Assembly: GCA_947504725.1 (NCBI GenBank)
Contig: CANNHN010000003.1
Span: forward strand, 386,734-450,733
From: Bacteroidota bacterium
GTDB lineage: Bacteria > Bacteroidota > Bacteroidia > 2-12-FULL-35-15
Length of the DNA stretch: 64,000 nt
Reading direction: 5' to 3'
In this document: one piece after another, positions 8,749 through 17,414 of the stretch
How the letters are laid out: each line of letters begins with the position of its first letter
Numbering within the stretch: position 1 is the first letter of the stretch
The notes under the pieces: model-generated
What the model saw: the letters and a program-made list of their open reading frames with translations, nothing else
Database searches by the model: none
What the model was told of the DNA's origin: nothing
Position numbers and translations under genes: made by a program

Positions 8749-9503
8749 TGAAAACGGATGGTTATAGAATCATTTAATTTTAAGTTAAGCATGCTGTTTG
8801 CTCTGTCGCTATTCATAGCAATCTCCAATTGGTTAGCTGAGTTGAAGAGTGCAAGAATTTCTCCTTCTGGAACATCGTTATAGGTTTTGCTGATTTTATC
8901 AATCTTGTATCGAGCAAATTCAATTTCAAATTCTCTCCCTTTTCCAACTTGATTAAATAAGTTTTGAGTGATGTTACACATGACGTTTCCATATGAATCA
9001 ATATATTCAACAGTTCCTCTTATCATATCGCCCATTGTGGCAGCACGGAATGGCATTCGTTCCAATAAGTTTTCTTTGGGTATTCCTAATTCTTCCATTT
9101 TACTTCCAGTTGCCATTGCACTTGCAACAACTGCAAACACATCACGTGTCGGAAAAGTAGAAATAGTAGCTGGTAGTTCTATTATTTTTTCGATGGCTGT
9201 ATCTAAAAAAGAGAAAATTCCATTGTCGGCACTTATAAAATAATGTCCGTCCGAAAAAACGATGACATGTGAAGATTGGCTATTTTGTTCGGCTTTAATT
9301 CCTATGATGTGAATGCTTCCTTTTGGAAAACTTGTATAGGCGTTTTTTACGATATATGCCGCATCTTGTATGTTGTATGTTGGTATTTGGTGCGAAATGT
9401 CTACAATGGTAATATTTGGAACCCGACTAAGAATAGAACCTTTTATGGAACCAACATAATGGTCTTTCAATCCTAAATCAGTAGTAAGAGTGATGATTGC
9501 CAT
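8745..9503 (-). CDS. SAM hydroxide adenosyltransferase family protein (DUF62)
   Basis: The 252-residue protein matches the S-adenosylmethionine hydroxide adenosyltransferase/fluorinase-like family. It has the N-terminal TLTTDLGLKDHYVGSIKG motif, where the Asp binds the ribose of SAM, the DISHQIPTYNI segment, SADNGIFSF, and the IDSYGNVMCNI motif of the C-terminal domain. Family enzymes cleave SAM to adenosine and methionine using water; the halogenating relatives carry an extra loop that is not evident here. It is the first gene of a two-gene operon with the ABM-like protein, which overlaps it by four bases. The physiological role of the hydrolase is unclear in most bacteria. Confidence 0.9.
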   Translation of the reverse strand: MAIITLTTDLGLKDHYVGSIKGSILSRVPNITIVDISHQIPTYNIQDAAYIVKNAYTSFPKGSIHIIGIKAEQNSQSSHVIVFSDGHYFISADNGIFSFLDTAIEKIIELPATISTFPTRDVFAVVASAMATGSKMEELGIPKENLLERMPFRAATMGDMIRGTVEYIDSYGNVMCNITQNLFNQVGKGREFEIEFARYKIDKISKTYNDVPEGEILALFNSANQLEIAMNSDRANSMLNLKLNDSITIRFQ

Positions 9504-9619
9504 TTGTTAGTAAATTGTGATTTTTTCGGTTTCCGTTTAACCTTAAGAATACACAAAAATATGTTATTTTCGTGCTTTCTGAGAAAAAAAACAAGTTTTT
9601 ATTTAATTCGATCAGCAGC

Positions 9620-10570
9620 GTGAGTGAAAAGAAAATACTTTTAGAAGATATTGCACCTATTAATCTTTATGGTGTGAATGACTCGAAATTAGAGTTGATA
9701 AAAACGCGTTTCCCAAAATTAAAAATTGTTGCAAGAGGAGAAACCATTAAAGCAAGTGGGGAAGAGGAAGAGTTGAATCAGTTTGAAATGGTAATAAATA
9801 TTTTGATTGCATACTATAATCGTTTTGGAAATCTTACTGAAAATGCAATTGAACAAATTCTAAATGGAAGAGCAAAACGCAATGGTAGTGTAGAACATGC
9901 GGATGGTGCGGCCGATGTCATTACGTTTGGAAATAGTGGACTAATTGTAAAAGCAAGAACTGATAATCAGCGTAAAATGGTGGAAGCCATCCTAAATAAT
10001 GATATGCTATTTGCTATTGGTCCTGCTGGAACTGGGAAAACATATACAGCTGTTGCATTAGCTGTTCGAGCATTAAAAAATAAAGAAGTAAAGAAAATTA
10101 TATTAACTCGTCCAGCAGTTGAGGCAGGAGAAAATTTAGGTTTTTTACCTGGAGATTTAAAAGAGAAATTGGATCCATACATGCAACCACTTTACGATGC
10201 ATTAGGAGATATGATTGCTCCTGAAAAATTAACCTATTATCTGGAAAATAGAGTAATTCAAATTGCTCCTTTAGCTTTTATGCGTGGAAGAACATTGGAT
10301 AGTGCTTTTGTGATTTTAGATGAAGCTCAGAATGCTACAGAAGGCCAATTGAAAATGTTTTTGACGCGAATGGGTTCTTCTGCAAAGTTTGTCATTACTG
10401 GCGATATTACTCAAATAGATTTGCCTAAACATCAGCCTTCAGGTTTGCCACAAGCGATAAAATTATTAAACAAAGTAGACGGAATTGTGTTTGTTGAGTT
10501 AGATGGCACTGATGTTATTCGACATAAGTTGGTAAAGAAAATTGTGGAGTTGTACGATGCAAAAAAGTAG
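9620..10570 (+). CDS. phoH: PhoH-family ATPase
   Basis: A P-loop NTPase with Walker A GPAGTGKTYTA and Walker B AFVILDEAQNATEGQ, followed by sensor sequence KFVITGDITQIDLP, all standard for PhoH. An N-terminal domain of about 110 residues (LYGVNDSKLELIKTRFPKLKIVARGE) is also typical of PhoH-like proteins. Members are linked to RNA metabolism, and the exact role is unclear. Start choice: GTG at 9620 gives the family beginning (SEKKILLEDIAPINL), while GTG at 9572 would add 16 poorly conserved residues; neither has a clear ribosome binding site. purC follows on the same strand after 147 bases that hold a dispersed repeat, so co-transcription is uncertain. Confidence 0.92.
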   Translation: MSEKKILLEDIAPINLYGVNDSKLELIKTRFPKLKIVARGETIKASGEEEELNQFEMVINILIAYYNRFGNLTENAIEQILNGRAKRNGSVEHADGAADVITFGNSGLIVKARTDNQRKMVEAILNNDMLFAIGPAGTGKTYTAVALAVRALKNKEVKKIILTRPAVEAGENLGFLPGDLKEKLDPYMQPLYDALGDMIAPEKLTYYLENRVIQIAPLAFMRGRTLDSAFVILDEAQNATEGQLKMFLTRMGSSAKFVITGDITQIDLPKHQPSGLPQAIKLLNKVDGIVFVELDGTDVIRHKLVKKIVELYDAKK

Positions 10571-10585
10571 ACAAATAAAAAAGTA

Positions 10586-10646
10586 GACAATTTACAATTG
10601 TCCCAAAGGCAAAGTAATACCTGTCAGTTCGAGCGGAGTCGAGAAC
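10586..10646. repeat. Short hairpin plus dispersed repeat copy
   Basis: GACAATT-tac-AATTGTC (10586-10602) is a perfect 7-bp hairpin. It is followed by gtcagttcgagcggagtc (from 10623), a copy of the dispersed repeat, here as a single arm, between phoH and purC. Confidence 0.65.
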
Positions 10647-10717
10647 AAAGGAGTTGAATATGCGAATTTTAAAAGTAGGCAATAAATAAAAAATCAATAA
10701 ATCAATAATTTTTTAAA

Positions 10718-11659
10718 ATGGAAGCGATAACAGAAACTAAATTTAGTTTTCCGAAACAAAAAAGTTTTTACAAAGGAAAAGTGCGTGATGTTTATAATAT
10801 TGAAGACAAACAATTAGTAATGGTGGTGAGTGATCGCATTTCTGCCTTTGATGTTGTTTTGCCTAAAGGCATACCATACAAAGGACAAGTGCTGAATCAA
10901 ATTGCAGCAAAGTTTTTAAAAGCTACGGAAGATATTTTACCAAATTGGGTGATTTCTGTTCCGGATCCAATGGTAACAGTTGGTTTGTTTTGTGAGCCTT
11001 TTAAAGTAGAAATGGTTATTCGTGGATATTTATCAGGCCATGCTTGGCGCGAATATAAGTCTGGAAAAAGAACGGTTTGTGGTGTTTCTATGCCAGAGGG
11101 TATGAAAGAAAATGACAAATTTCCTGAGCCTATTCTTACACCAACAACTAAAGCTTCTGTTGGTCACGATGAAGACATTTCTAAAGAAGAAATTTTGAAA
11201 CAAGGGATTGTCTCTAAAGAAGATTATGAGCAATTAGAAAAATATACGCGTGCAATTTTTCAAAGAGGGACTGAAATGGCAGCTAAAATGGGTTTGATTT
11301 TAGTAGATACAAAATATGAATTTGGTAAAAAAGATGGAATTATCTATCTGATAGATGAAATTCATACTCCAGACTCTTCACGTTATTTTTATAAAGATGG
11401 ATATGCTGAAAGACAAACTAAAGATGAGCCTCAAAAACAATTATCAAAGGAGTTTGTGCGCGAATGGTTGATGGAAAATGGTTTTCAAGGCAAGGATGGA
11501 CAAAAAATTCCTGAAATGACTCCTGAAATAATTGCTTCTATATCTGATAGATACATAGAACTTTATGAGAATATTGTTGGAGAAAAATTTATTAAAGCTG
11601 ATGCTACTGATGTGGTTAAACGTGTGGAAACGAATATTAATAGCTTTTTACAACATTAG
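10718..11659 (+). CDS. purC: Phosphoribosylaminoimidazole-succinocarboxamide synthase
   Basis: SAICAR synthetase joins CAIR and aspartate using ATP in de novo purine synthesis. The 313 residues hold the family motifs YKGKVRDVY near the N-terminus, [20 protein letters not shown], the [14 protein letters not shown] segment, [15 protein letters not shown], and [16 protein letters not shown]. Length is that of the longer eukaryote/Bacteroidota-type enzyme rather than the 240-residue E. coli form. No other pur gene is adjacent, and a clear hairpin terminator follows, so it is likely a single-gene unit or the end of one starting at phoH. Confidence 0.97.
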   Translation: MEAITETKFSFPKQKSFYKGKVRDVYNIEDKQLVMVVSDRISAFDVVLPKGIPYKGQVLNQIAAKFLKATEDILPNWVISVPDPMVTVGLFCEPFKVEMVIRGYLSGHAWREYKSGKRTVCGVSMPEGMKENDKFPEPILTPTTKASVGHDEDISKEEILKQGIVSKEDYEQLEKYTRAIFQRGTEMAAKMGLILVDTKYEFGKKDGIIYLIDEIHTPDSSRYFYKDGYAERQTKDEPQKQLSKEFVREWLMENGFQGKDGQKIPEMTPEIIASISDRYIELYENIVGEKFIKADATDVVKRVETNINSFLQH

Positions 11660-11679
11660 ATATATTTATACATTATCTT

Positions 11680-11718
11680 AATCCTCCTTACATCATAAAT
11701 GTTTGGAGGATTTTTTAT
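11680..11718 (+). terminator. Rho-independent terminator after purC
   Basis: AATCCTCC (11680-11687) pairs with GGAGGATT (11705-11712), followed by a run of T. Loop of 17 bases. Confidence 0.75.
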
Positions 11719-11742
11719 TTTTTAATTTAAACGTTTAAAAGT

Positions 11743-11772
11743 TTTGATTTTACGTAAGCATTATTATATTTA
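11743..11772 (+). promoter_or_regulatory. Candidate promoter for the orphan gene at 11817
   Basis: TTTG (11743-11746), 18-base spacer, then TATATTTA (11765-11772), one base off TAnnTTTG. It lies between a terminator and the gene, leaving a leader of about 40 bases. Confidence 0.5.
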
Positions 11773-11816
11773 CAAAAACAATTAACTAATTATTAAACCT
11801 TAAAAACTTAGAAATT

Positions 11817-12323
11817 ATGGCTAAAGGCACGGTAAAAGGAATTCCAACAACAACACCAACACCTGTTAAAACGGTTATTACTGTTGAGTACGACACAATA
11901 AAAAATACTGATACAACTAGTTATGCCGCTACCACTCCTGTTGGAAGTGTTGTTGCTGGACAGATTGTTGATAGTGTTACAGGATTGGATGTAGATTTTG
12001 AGCAATCTTTTGGAATAGAAATTGGTTTAGCCAATGGATTGAAAGTAAGTTATGAATTTGTAACTATCAATGGTAAAAATATTGCTAATTCGGTTAAGCT
12101 TCTGGAAAGAGGCGTTATTCAAACGATTAATACTACAAACGATGGTGGCACTTTGTTGGATAAAGCAACTAATCTAGTTATTCCATTTGCTCAAACATAT
12201 TGTAAAGAATCAGGATTTGTTGCTCCTACTCAAGGTGGAAAGGGTTCAGTTGTTTCTTTTGAAAGAATAATTGATCCTAAAACAGCTTCTTTTATTGCTG
12301 TTTGCCTTGATTTAAAAAAATAA
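11817..12323 (+). CDS. Hypothetical protein, own transcription unit
   Basis: I do not recognise this 168-residue protein. It has no signal peptide or membrane segment. The N-terminus is rich in Thr, Pro and Val (MAKGTVKGIPTTTPTPVKTV), the middle is predicted to be beta-rich (SFGIEIGLANGLKVSYEFVTI), and two cysteines lie in the last third (TYCKESG and AVCLDLKK). It stands alone between the purC terminator and its own strong terminator, with a candidate promoter at 11743, which suggests it is a real and perhaps well-expressed small gene rather than noise. Its codon use looks like that of its neighbours. A structural or cytosolic role is possible, but no function can be given. Confidence 0.75.
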   Translation: MAKGTVKGIPTTTPTPVKTVITVEYDTIKNTDTTSYAATTPVGSVVAGQIVDSVTGLDVDFEQSFGIEIGLANGLKVSYEFVTINGKNIANSVKLLERGVIQTINTTNDGGTLLDKATNLVIPFAQTYCKESGFVAPTQGGKGSVVSFERIIDPKTASFIAVCLDLKK

Positions 12324-12339
12324 ACTTTTTAATTAATTA

Positions 12340-12372
12340 AACCGGACGATGGAAGTCGTCCGGTTATTTTAT
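12340..12372 (+). terminator. Rho-independent terminator
   Basis: AACCGGACGA (12340-12349) and TCGTCCGGTT (12356-12365) form a perfect 10-bp stem with a 6-base loop, followed by attttatt. It ends only two bases before the next gene's ATG, so the next transcript must start elsewhere or read through. Confidence 0.85.
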
Positions 12373-12374
12373 TC

Positions 12375-14372
12375 ATGACTCTCCATAATAAAAAATTAAT
12401 TTTTGTCCTATTTCTACTTTTTTTAGTAGCTGGTTCGGTATTCTCTCAATCCAATGTTGATTCTATTCAAAAGCTCGTAAATGCTAAAGTAGGGAATGAA
12501 AAATTTAATTTTTTACTTAAACTTTCGCAAACAAATAGAGCTAACGGTCAATATGATGTTGCATTCATTTTCGCAAAACAACTTTTAGAATTATCCATTT
12601 CTGATAGTTCGATTAAAGATAAAGTGAGTCCATATTTTGAATTAGGAATTATACATCAAAACAAACAAGAATTTGATAAGTCTCTAAAGTATTATTTGAA
12701 AGCAAGTGAGTTGTATGAGAACGCAAATTTTAGAATTGGATTAGCATCAGTTAGTAACAATATTGGTGAAGTATACAGGCAGATGCGAAACTATCCCAAA
12801 GCGATTGAGTTTATGATAAATGCGATGGATCTGCATAAGAAGTTGGAAAATCATGCTGGCATTGCTTCTTCAGAGAATGGATTAGGTGCCGTGTATTATG
12901 ATATGAATGAATTGGAAAAAGCTATTACTTATTTTAAATCTGCTTTGCTTTATTATAAATTAAATAGAGAATTTACAAATGTAGCTCTTTCTCAAAACAA
13001 TATTGGTAGTATTTATAATGAACTTGAAAAATATCCAGAAGCAATTGCTAACTACAAAGGTGCTATGGAAGTTTTTACTCAATTAAATGATAGTGTAAAT
13101 TATGCTATGTGTTTAGCTAATGTGGGAAACGTTTACAATATTATGGGTGATTATAAACAAGGAATTGATTGCTCATTAAAGGCATTTAAAATATCTACTC
13201 GATTAAATGATCGATTCAATATTGCGGCTTGTTATGTATTTTTAGCTGAAGGGTATCAGTTTTCAGGTGATTATAAACATGCTTTTGAGTATCAAACCAA
13301 ATTATTGAATTTGAAGGATACAATCTATGATTTGGAAACGAATCAAAATATAGCAGAGATGCAAACACGATTTGATACTGAGAAAAAGGAAAAAGTAAAT
13401 CAAATTTTAAAACAAGAAAATGAGTTACAAATTTTGAGTATTAACAGACAAAAAATTATTAATTATTCTGTTTCTTTTGGACTTCTACTAGTTTTAGGTC
13501 TGGCATTTTTTATCTATAAAGGTTATAAACAAAAGCAAAAAGCGAATTTACAATTAGAAGAAAAAAATATTTTAATTGAAGAAAAAAATAAAATTGTTGA
13601 AGAAAAAAACAAAGATATTACAGATAGTATTCGTTATGCAAAACGTTTGCAGACGGCAATTTTAAAACCTGAAAACACATTAACAAATTACTTTGATGAT
13701 GGTTTTGTTTTATTTAAACCAAAAGATATTGTGAGTGGAGATTTTTATTGGTTTGAAAAATTTGGAAATCTTTCCTTGATTGCTGCGGCAGATTGCACAG
13801 GTCATGGTGTTCCTGGAGCATTTATGTCGATTATCGGTTGTAATTTATTGTCGCAAGCCGTAAATGAATATGCCATTACGCAACCGGCTGCCATTTTGAA
13901 TTCTATTAATAAAGGATTAACAAAAGTTTTGCAACAAAAAGGCGATTCAGATTCTTTTGTAACAGATGGAATGGATATTGCGCTGTGCTCTTTCAATCAC
14001 GATAAAATGATTGTTGAGTATTCAGGCGCGTTCAATCCAATGTGGCTCATTAGAAATAATGAGTTAATTGAATTTACAGCGGATAAATTTCCTGTTGGTG
14101 CATTTATTGATAGCCAAGTTAGATTGTTTAAATGCCACGAAATTCCGGTGCAAAAAGGAGATATGATTTATATGTTTTCTGATGGTTATGCAGATCAGTT
14201 TGGTGGTCCATTAGGAAAAAAATTCAAGTATAAGCCATTGCAAGCATTGATATTAGACAATCATAAAAAATCTGGTAGTGAACAAAAACTAGCTCTTGCT
14301 AATGCTTTTGAAAGCTGGAGGGGAAGCTTGGAACAAATCGATGATGTTTTAGTAATTGGAATACGAATTTGA
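12375..14372 (+). CDS. TPR sensor protein with SpoIIE-type serine phosphatase domain
   Basis: A 665-residue single-pass signalling protein. Residues 1-25 are a signal peptide, and 40-330 are tetratricopeptide repeats that should lie in the periplasm (repeated pattern N-IG-VY-M-Y-KA). A transmembrane helix sits near 360-385 (INYSVSFGLLLVLGLAFFIY). A short coiled coil follows with the repeated phrase EEKNKI, then DSIRYAKRLQTAILKPE, then a PP2C/SpoIIE domain with VSGDFYWFE, AADCTGHGVPGAFMS and MFSDGYADQFGG. The Asp residues of these motifs bind the catalytic metals. Family members dephosphorylate anti-anti-sigma-type proteins, but no STAS or HPK-type partner gene is seen nearby. The Rieske gene overlaps its stop by one base. 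Confidence 0.92.
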   Translation: MTLHNKKLIFVLFLLFLVAGSVFSQSNVDSIQKLVNAKVGNEKFNFLLKLSQTNRANGQYDVAFIFAKQLLELSISDSSIKDKVSPYFELGIIHQNKQEFDKSLKYYLKASELYENANFRIGLASVSNNIGEVYRQMRNYPKAIEFMINAMDLHKKLENHAGIASSENGLGAVYYDMNELEKAITYFKSALLYYKLNREFTNVALSQNNIGSIYNELEKYPEAIANYKGAMEVFTQLNDSVNYAMCLANVGNVYNIMGDYKQGIDCSLKAFKISTRLNDRFNIAACYVFLAEGYQFSGDYKHAFEYQTKLLNLKDTIYDLETNQNIAEMQTRFDTEKKEKVNQILKQENELQILSINRQKIINYSVSFGLLLVLGLAFFIYKGYKQKQKANLQLEEKNILIEEKNKIVEEKNKDITDSIRYAKRLQTAILKPENTLTNYFDDGFVLFKPKDIVSGDFYWFEKFGNLSLIAAADCTGHGVPGAFMSIIGCNLLSQAVNEYAITQPAAILNSINKGLTKVLQQKGDSDSFVTDGMDIALCSFNHDKMIVEYSGAFNPMWLIRNNELIEFTADKFPVGAFIDSQVRLFKCHEIPVQKGDMIYMFSDGYADQFGGPLGKKFKYKPLQALILDNHKKSGSEQKLALANAFESWRGSLEQIDDVLVIGIRI

Positions 14373-14734
14373 TGTTTTTCAAAAAACAAACTACCTGGAT
14401 AAAACTCTTCCCAACATTAGAGGCTGCTCACAACAGAGTTGCTTTAGGCAAAGTAACAACTATTGAAATAGGAAAGAAAAAAGTTTGTGTAGCTCATACT
14501 TCTGAAGGTTTTTTTGCCGTTAATGATAAGTGTCCGCATAACGGAGCATCATTAGGTAGTGGCTTTTGCACCGACCAAGGAAGTGTGGTATGTCCCGTTC
14601 ATAGATATCATTTCGATTTAAAAACAGGTAGAGCAAAGAGTGGAGGAGGAGATTGTGTTCAACCTTACCCCATTGAAATTCGTGACGATGGCGTTTACAT
14701 TGGTTTTGAAGAGACCGTCTGGAATCTCTTTTGA
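14372..14734 (+). CDS. Rieske [2Fe-2S] ferredoxin-like protein
   Basis: A 120-residue soluble Rieske protein. The cluster-binding motifs are CPHNGA (Cys-x-His) and CPVHRYHFD (Cys-x-x-His), spaced as in the ferredoxin components of dioxygenases and nitrite reductase small subunits. ATG 14372 shares its A with the upstream TGA, so it is translationally coupled to the TPR phosphatase. A TTG one codon earlier is also possible. No oxygenase or reductase gene is adjacent, so the electron partner is unknown. The pairing of a Rieske protein with a sensor phosphatase is unusual and may only reflect operon packing. Confidence 0.9.
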   Translation: MFFKKQTTWIKLFPTLEAAHNRVALGKVTTIEIGKKKVCVAHTSEGFFAVNDKCPHNGASLGSGFCTDQGSVVCPVHRYHFDLKTGRAKSGGGDCVQPYPIEIRDDGVYIGFEETVWNLF

Positions 14735-14798
14735 TTTTTTTTACTTTCACATGTATCTTCATTCCTTTTCTCCGTTATAAGAATAAAGTTCTTAAAAA

Positions 14799-14805
14799 AA
14801 GGAGG
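14799..14805 (+). promoter_or_regulatory. Strong Shine-Dalgarno sequence
   Basis: AAGGAGG ends five bases before ATG 14811. Genes in this window otherwise lack a GGAGG, as usual in Bacteroidota, so this site stands out. Confidence 0.6.
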
Positions 14806-14810
14806 CAAAA

Positions 14811-15671
14811 ATGAAATCGTTTCACCCCATTAGTTTTATGTTAATTGCTTTTAGTCTTAGTGATACGCCCGTATTTGCTAATGCTATGTTATCTGTTGAA
14901 GAAGCTGCAAAAAAAGGTTTTGTAAAATTGTTTATCAAAAGCAAAGGCGGTTATACCGGAGATGTTATAGAAATGAAAGTACAGAATTTAACGAACCGAA
15001 AATTAGATCTAAGACTTGAAGCAGGAAGAAGATTGGATTCTAAACAACAAAATGAACAAGATATTCTGGTAACGAAAGAACAGGAGTTTTTTGTAAATGC
15101 AAATCAAACAAAATGGTTCAATGTAAGCGGAATGTGCTGTCAAGCACACAATGCTGCTCCGACAGTTAAGCATGAATACTTAGTAGGTAAATTGGCCGAT
15201 AGCAGTTTAATAAAACTAGCGATGTATATTGATAAAAATAAATATTATTCAAACTATTCTGCCCAACAATCTGTTTGGGTTGTTTCTGATGATAATTCAT
15301 TAGGAAGTATTGATGATGGGGATAAAGAAATAAAAAACAATTTGAGAACGTTTGTTTCAAAGTTGACCGGCAAAGTAATCCCGCCTTACGATGTGAGATA
15401 CCAAAGTGGAAATGATGGCAGTGCAATGGGAAAAGCAGTTAGAATTGAAGGTGTTTTTGATTATTCGTTACCAATGGCTTGTCACTCAACTATGGCTATT
15501 TATAATGAGCACGGAGATGTTGTGCAACTCATTTTTGAAAATTTACAAAGTGATAAAGGCGAGTATAAACATTATTATACTTTCAGAATAAAAGAATTAC
15601 CGCAAGGAACTTATTACGCAAGAGTTAATGCAGATGGTATACTGCAAAAAGAAATGAAAATTATATTCTGA
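14811..15671 (+). CDS. Secreted protein of unknown function with Cys/His-rich sites
   Basis: I do not recognise this 286-residue protein. It starts with a signal peptide (about 1-24, ending VFANA). The body looks like two beta-sandwich regions, the first around residues 38-140 and the second, after a linker rich in Asp/Gly, around 185-286, ending in a strand KEMKIIF. Notable residues are a double cysteine in GMCCQAHN and a later Cys-His pair in PMACHSTM, which could bind metal or form disulfides. The second half (NGLPQGTYYARV-like wording) resembles type IX sorting domains of type A but lacks the usual YPNP start. It follows the Rieske gene by 76 bases and has its own strong ribosome binding site. 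Confidence 0.7.
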   Translation: MKSFHPISFMLIAFSLSDTPVFANAMLSVEEAAKKGFVKLFIKSKGGYTGDVIEMKVQNLTNRKLDLRLEAGRRLDSKQQNEQDILVTKEQEFFVNANQTKWFNVSGMCCQAHNAAPTVKHEYLVGKLADSSLIKLAMYIDKNKYYSNYSAQQSVWVVSDDNSLGSIDDGDKEIKNNLRTFVSKLTGKVIPPYDVRYQSGNDGSAMGKAVRIEGVFDYSLPMACHSTMAIYNEHGDVVQLIFENLQSDKGEYKHYYTFRIKELPQGTYYARVNADGILQKEMKIIF

Positions 15672-15734
15672 TTAAATTAGTTTTGTTTAGGAGAGAAAGG
15701 AGCGAAGTCGGAACATAGGCTTTGCTTCTTTTGC

Positions 15735-16589
15735 TTACTTTCCGAAATATTCATCAAAAGAAAAAGTTTCTTTTAATCGAACTCCTTTGTCTGTATTCTG
15801 AACGGTGCAACATTGGTTTACAGAATCGTGTTCTAAGAATAAAACAAATTCTTCATCTGCAGCACGTTTTAAAAACTTATCTTTTTCAGTAAGCGTAAGC
15901 AAAGGACGAGTATCATATCCCATCACATAAGGAAGAGGAATATGTCCAGTTGAAGGAAGTAGATCTGCCATAAAAGCAACAGTTTTCCCTTTGTATTTAA
16001 TTTGTGGAATCATCATTGCATCTGTATGTCCACGCATATAACTTAGAGAAATATTTTCTCCTAGTTGTTTGCTGTTTTCTCCATCAATAAATTTTAGTTG
16101 ACCGCTTTCCTGAATAGGAATAATGTTTTCTTTTATGAAACTAGCCTTTTCGCGAGGATTGGGTTTTGTTGCCCATTCCCAATGTTCGGCATTGCTCCAA
16201 TAGTTAGCATTTTTAAATGCTGTTTCAAAACCTGTTTTTTCTTGATTATATTTTATACTTCCACCACAATGATCAAAATGTAAATGAGTTAAAAACATAT
16301 CCGTAATATCATTGGAGCTGAAACCTGCAGTTTTTAGAGAGGTTTCTAAGGTGTCGTTTCCATTTAAAAAGTAATGACTGAAAAATTTTGCATCTTGTTT
16401 GTTACCTATTCCATTGTCAACTAATATCAAACGATTACCATCTTCAACTAATAAACAACGCATTGCCCAATTGCAAAGATTGTTCTCGTCAGCTGGATTG
16501 GTTTTGCTCCAAAGCGATTTTGGTACAACTCCAAACATCGCTCCACCATCTAATTTAAAATTCCCTGTATTTATTACGTGTAATTTCAT
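15735..16589 (-). CDS. Metallo-beta-lactamase fold hydrolase (lactonase-like)
   Basis: The 284-residue protein carries the zinc motif THLHFDHCGG (HxHxDH), the earlier VDNGIG segment, MRGHTDAM with the next His ligand, and a late EHDS with a further His. The wording around FGVVPKSLWSK and GNRLILVDNGIG is that of the branch containing N-acyl homoserine lactonases and related phosphotriesterase-like enzymes. No signal peptide is seen, so it should be cytosolic. Quorum-quenching is possible but unproven; many relatives have unknown substrates. A lipoprotein gene lies 17 bases upstream on the same strand, suggesting co-transcription. Confidence 0.88.
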   Translation of the reverse strand: MKLHVINTGNFKLDGGAMFGVVPKSLWSKTNPADENNLCNWAMRCLLVEDGNRLILVDNGIGNKQDAKFFSHYFLNGNDTLETSLKTAGFSSNDITDMFLTHLHFDHCGGSIKYNQEKTGFETAFKNANYWSNAEHWEWATKPNPREKASFIKENIIPIQESGQLKFIDGENSKQLGENISLSYMRGHTDAMMIPQIKYKGKTVAFMADLLPSTGHIPLPYVMGYDTRPLLTLTEKDKFLKRAADEEFVLFLEHDSVNQCCTVQNTDKGVRLKETFSFDEYFGK

Positions 16590-16606
16590 GTCGAATAATT
16601 CTAATT

Positions 16607-17302
16607 TTATTGAAGCCCTGCAGTATTTGAATAGTTTTTTAATGCACAGCCATTGTATGTTTTATTGTTTAATTGAACTTTTGCTGAGAAATCGTATTGC
16701 TTGTCGATGGCCCCATTGCATTTTTCTTCTTTAATGCTAATCTTGATTGTGTTTTCACCATCTGTTGAAGAGTAAGTAGTTACACCATTTTTAATTTCAG
16801 GTTGAGAATAAACAAAATGAATAGTTTTTTGCTCCATAGGATTATAGAAATCAATTAAATCTTCATTCTTCGAAATTTGGATTACCCAAAAAGGTTCAAA
16901 TCCTGTGCACCAATAATCAGAAATGATACAGTTGTTTTTATAATTTTTTTGTTCAGCTTTTATTCCATCTGAATAAGTTAATGCACCTGAGTCGTTGATG
17001 TCAGTTGATGCTTTCATTTCAACGTATATCGCCTCATCTGTATATGCATTTGGCAATATTAAATTGTAAAGTGAATCAACAATGCTTGTGTTTTTTAGAA
17101 CAAACAATTGTCCGCTTACACAATCTAAAAAATTAGATTGATGAGAGCGATACAATCCTTGAAAGTGTTTAATTTCTGAGGCTGTTTCTCTGCCAATTTT
17201 AATACTGTCCAATTGAACTGAGCCCTTGTTTTCAGTTGTTGTACTTACATTACAAGCGGTGACAAAAAGAAAGGTAATTGAAAATACAATTGAGTTTTTC
17301 AT
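16607..17302 (-). CDS. Predicted lipoprotein, COG3650-like
   Basis: The first 17 residues are a lipoprotein signal with lipobox FVTAC, so Cys17 should be lipidated. The 231-residue protein has an N-terminal part with an NlpE-like GLYRSHQ phrase and a C-terminal domain containing GFEPFWVI and a Cys pair spaced as EEKCNGAIDKQ ... YNGCALK. That C-terminal pattern matches the uncharacterised COG3650 lipoprotein domain, where the two cysteines probably form a disulfide. It lies just upstream of the metallo-beta-lactamase gene and probably shares its transcript. Envelope stress sensing is suggested only by the loose NlpE likeness. Confidence 0.72.
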   Translation of the reverse strand: MKNSIVFSITFLFVTACNVSTTTENKGSVQLDSIKIGRETASEIKHFQGLYRSHQSNFLDCVSGQLFVLKNTSIVDSLYNLILPNAYTDEAIYVEMKASTDINDSGALTYSDGIKAEQKNYKNNCIISDYWCTGFEPFWVIQISKNEDLIDFYNPMEQKTIHFVYSQPEIKNGVTTYSSTDGENTIKISIKEEKCNGAIDKQYDFSAKVQLNNKTYNGCALKNYSNTAGLQ

Positions 17303-17342
17303 CTGTTTTATGTAGATCTAAAATTCGATGCAGTCTTGTAAA

Positions 17343-17400
17343 CACTTCGACTCCGCTCAGTGTGACCATCCCTATGTCAGTCTGAGCGGAGTCGAAGACT
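17343..17400. repeat. Dispersed palindromic repeat, near-perfect inverted pair
   Basis: cacttcgactccgctcag continuing tgtgac (17343-17366) faces gtcagtctgagcggagtc continuing gaagac (from 17376), with about nine bases between. This is the clearest full element of the family and would make a long RNA hairpin between two minus-strand genes. Confidence 0.9.
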
Positions 17401-17414
17401 ATTAAAAATTTGTT

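Noticed and set aside
15690..15712. ggagcgaagtcggaac as a full dispersed repeat copy
   Set aside because: Too diverged from the core and lacks a paired arm; kept only as a possible remnant.
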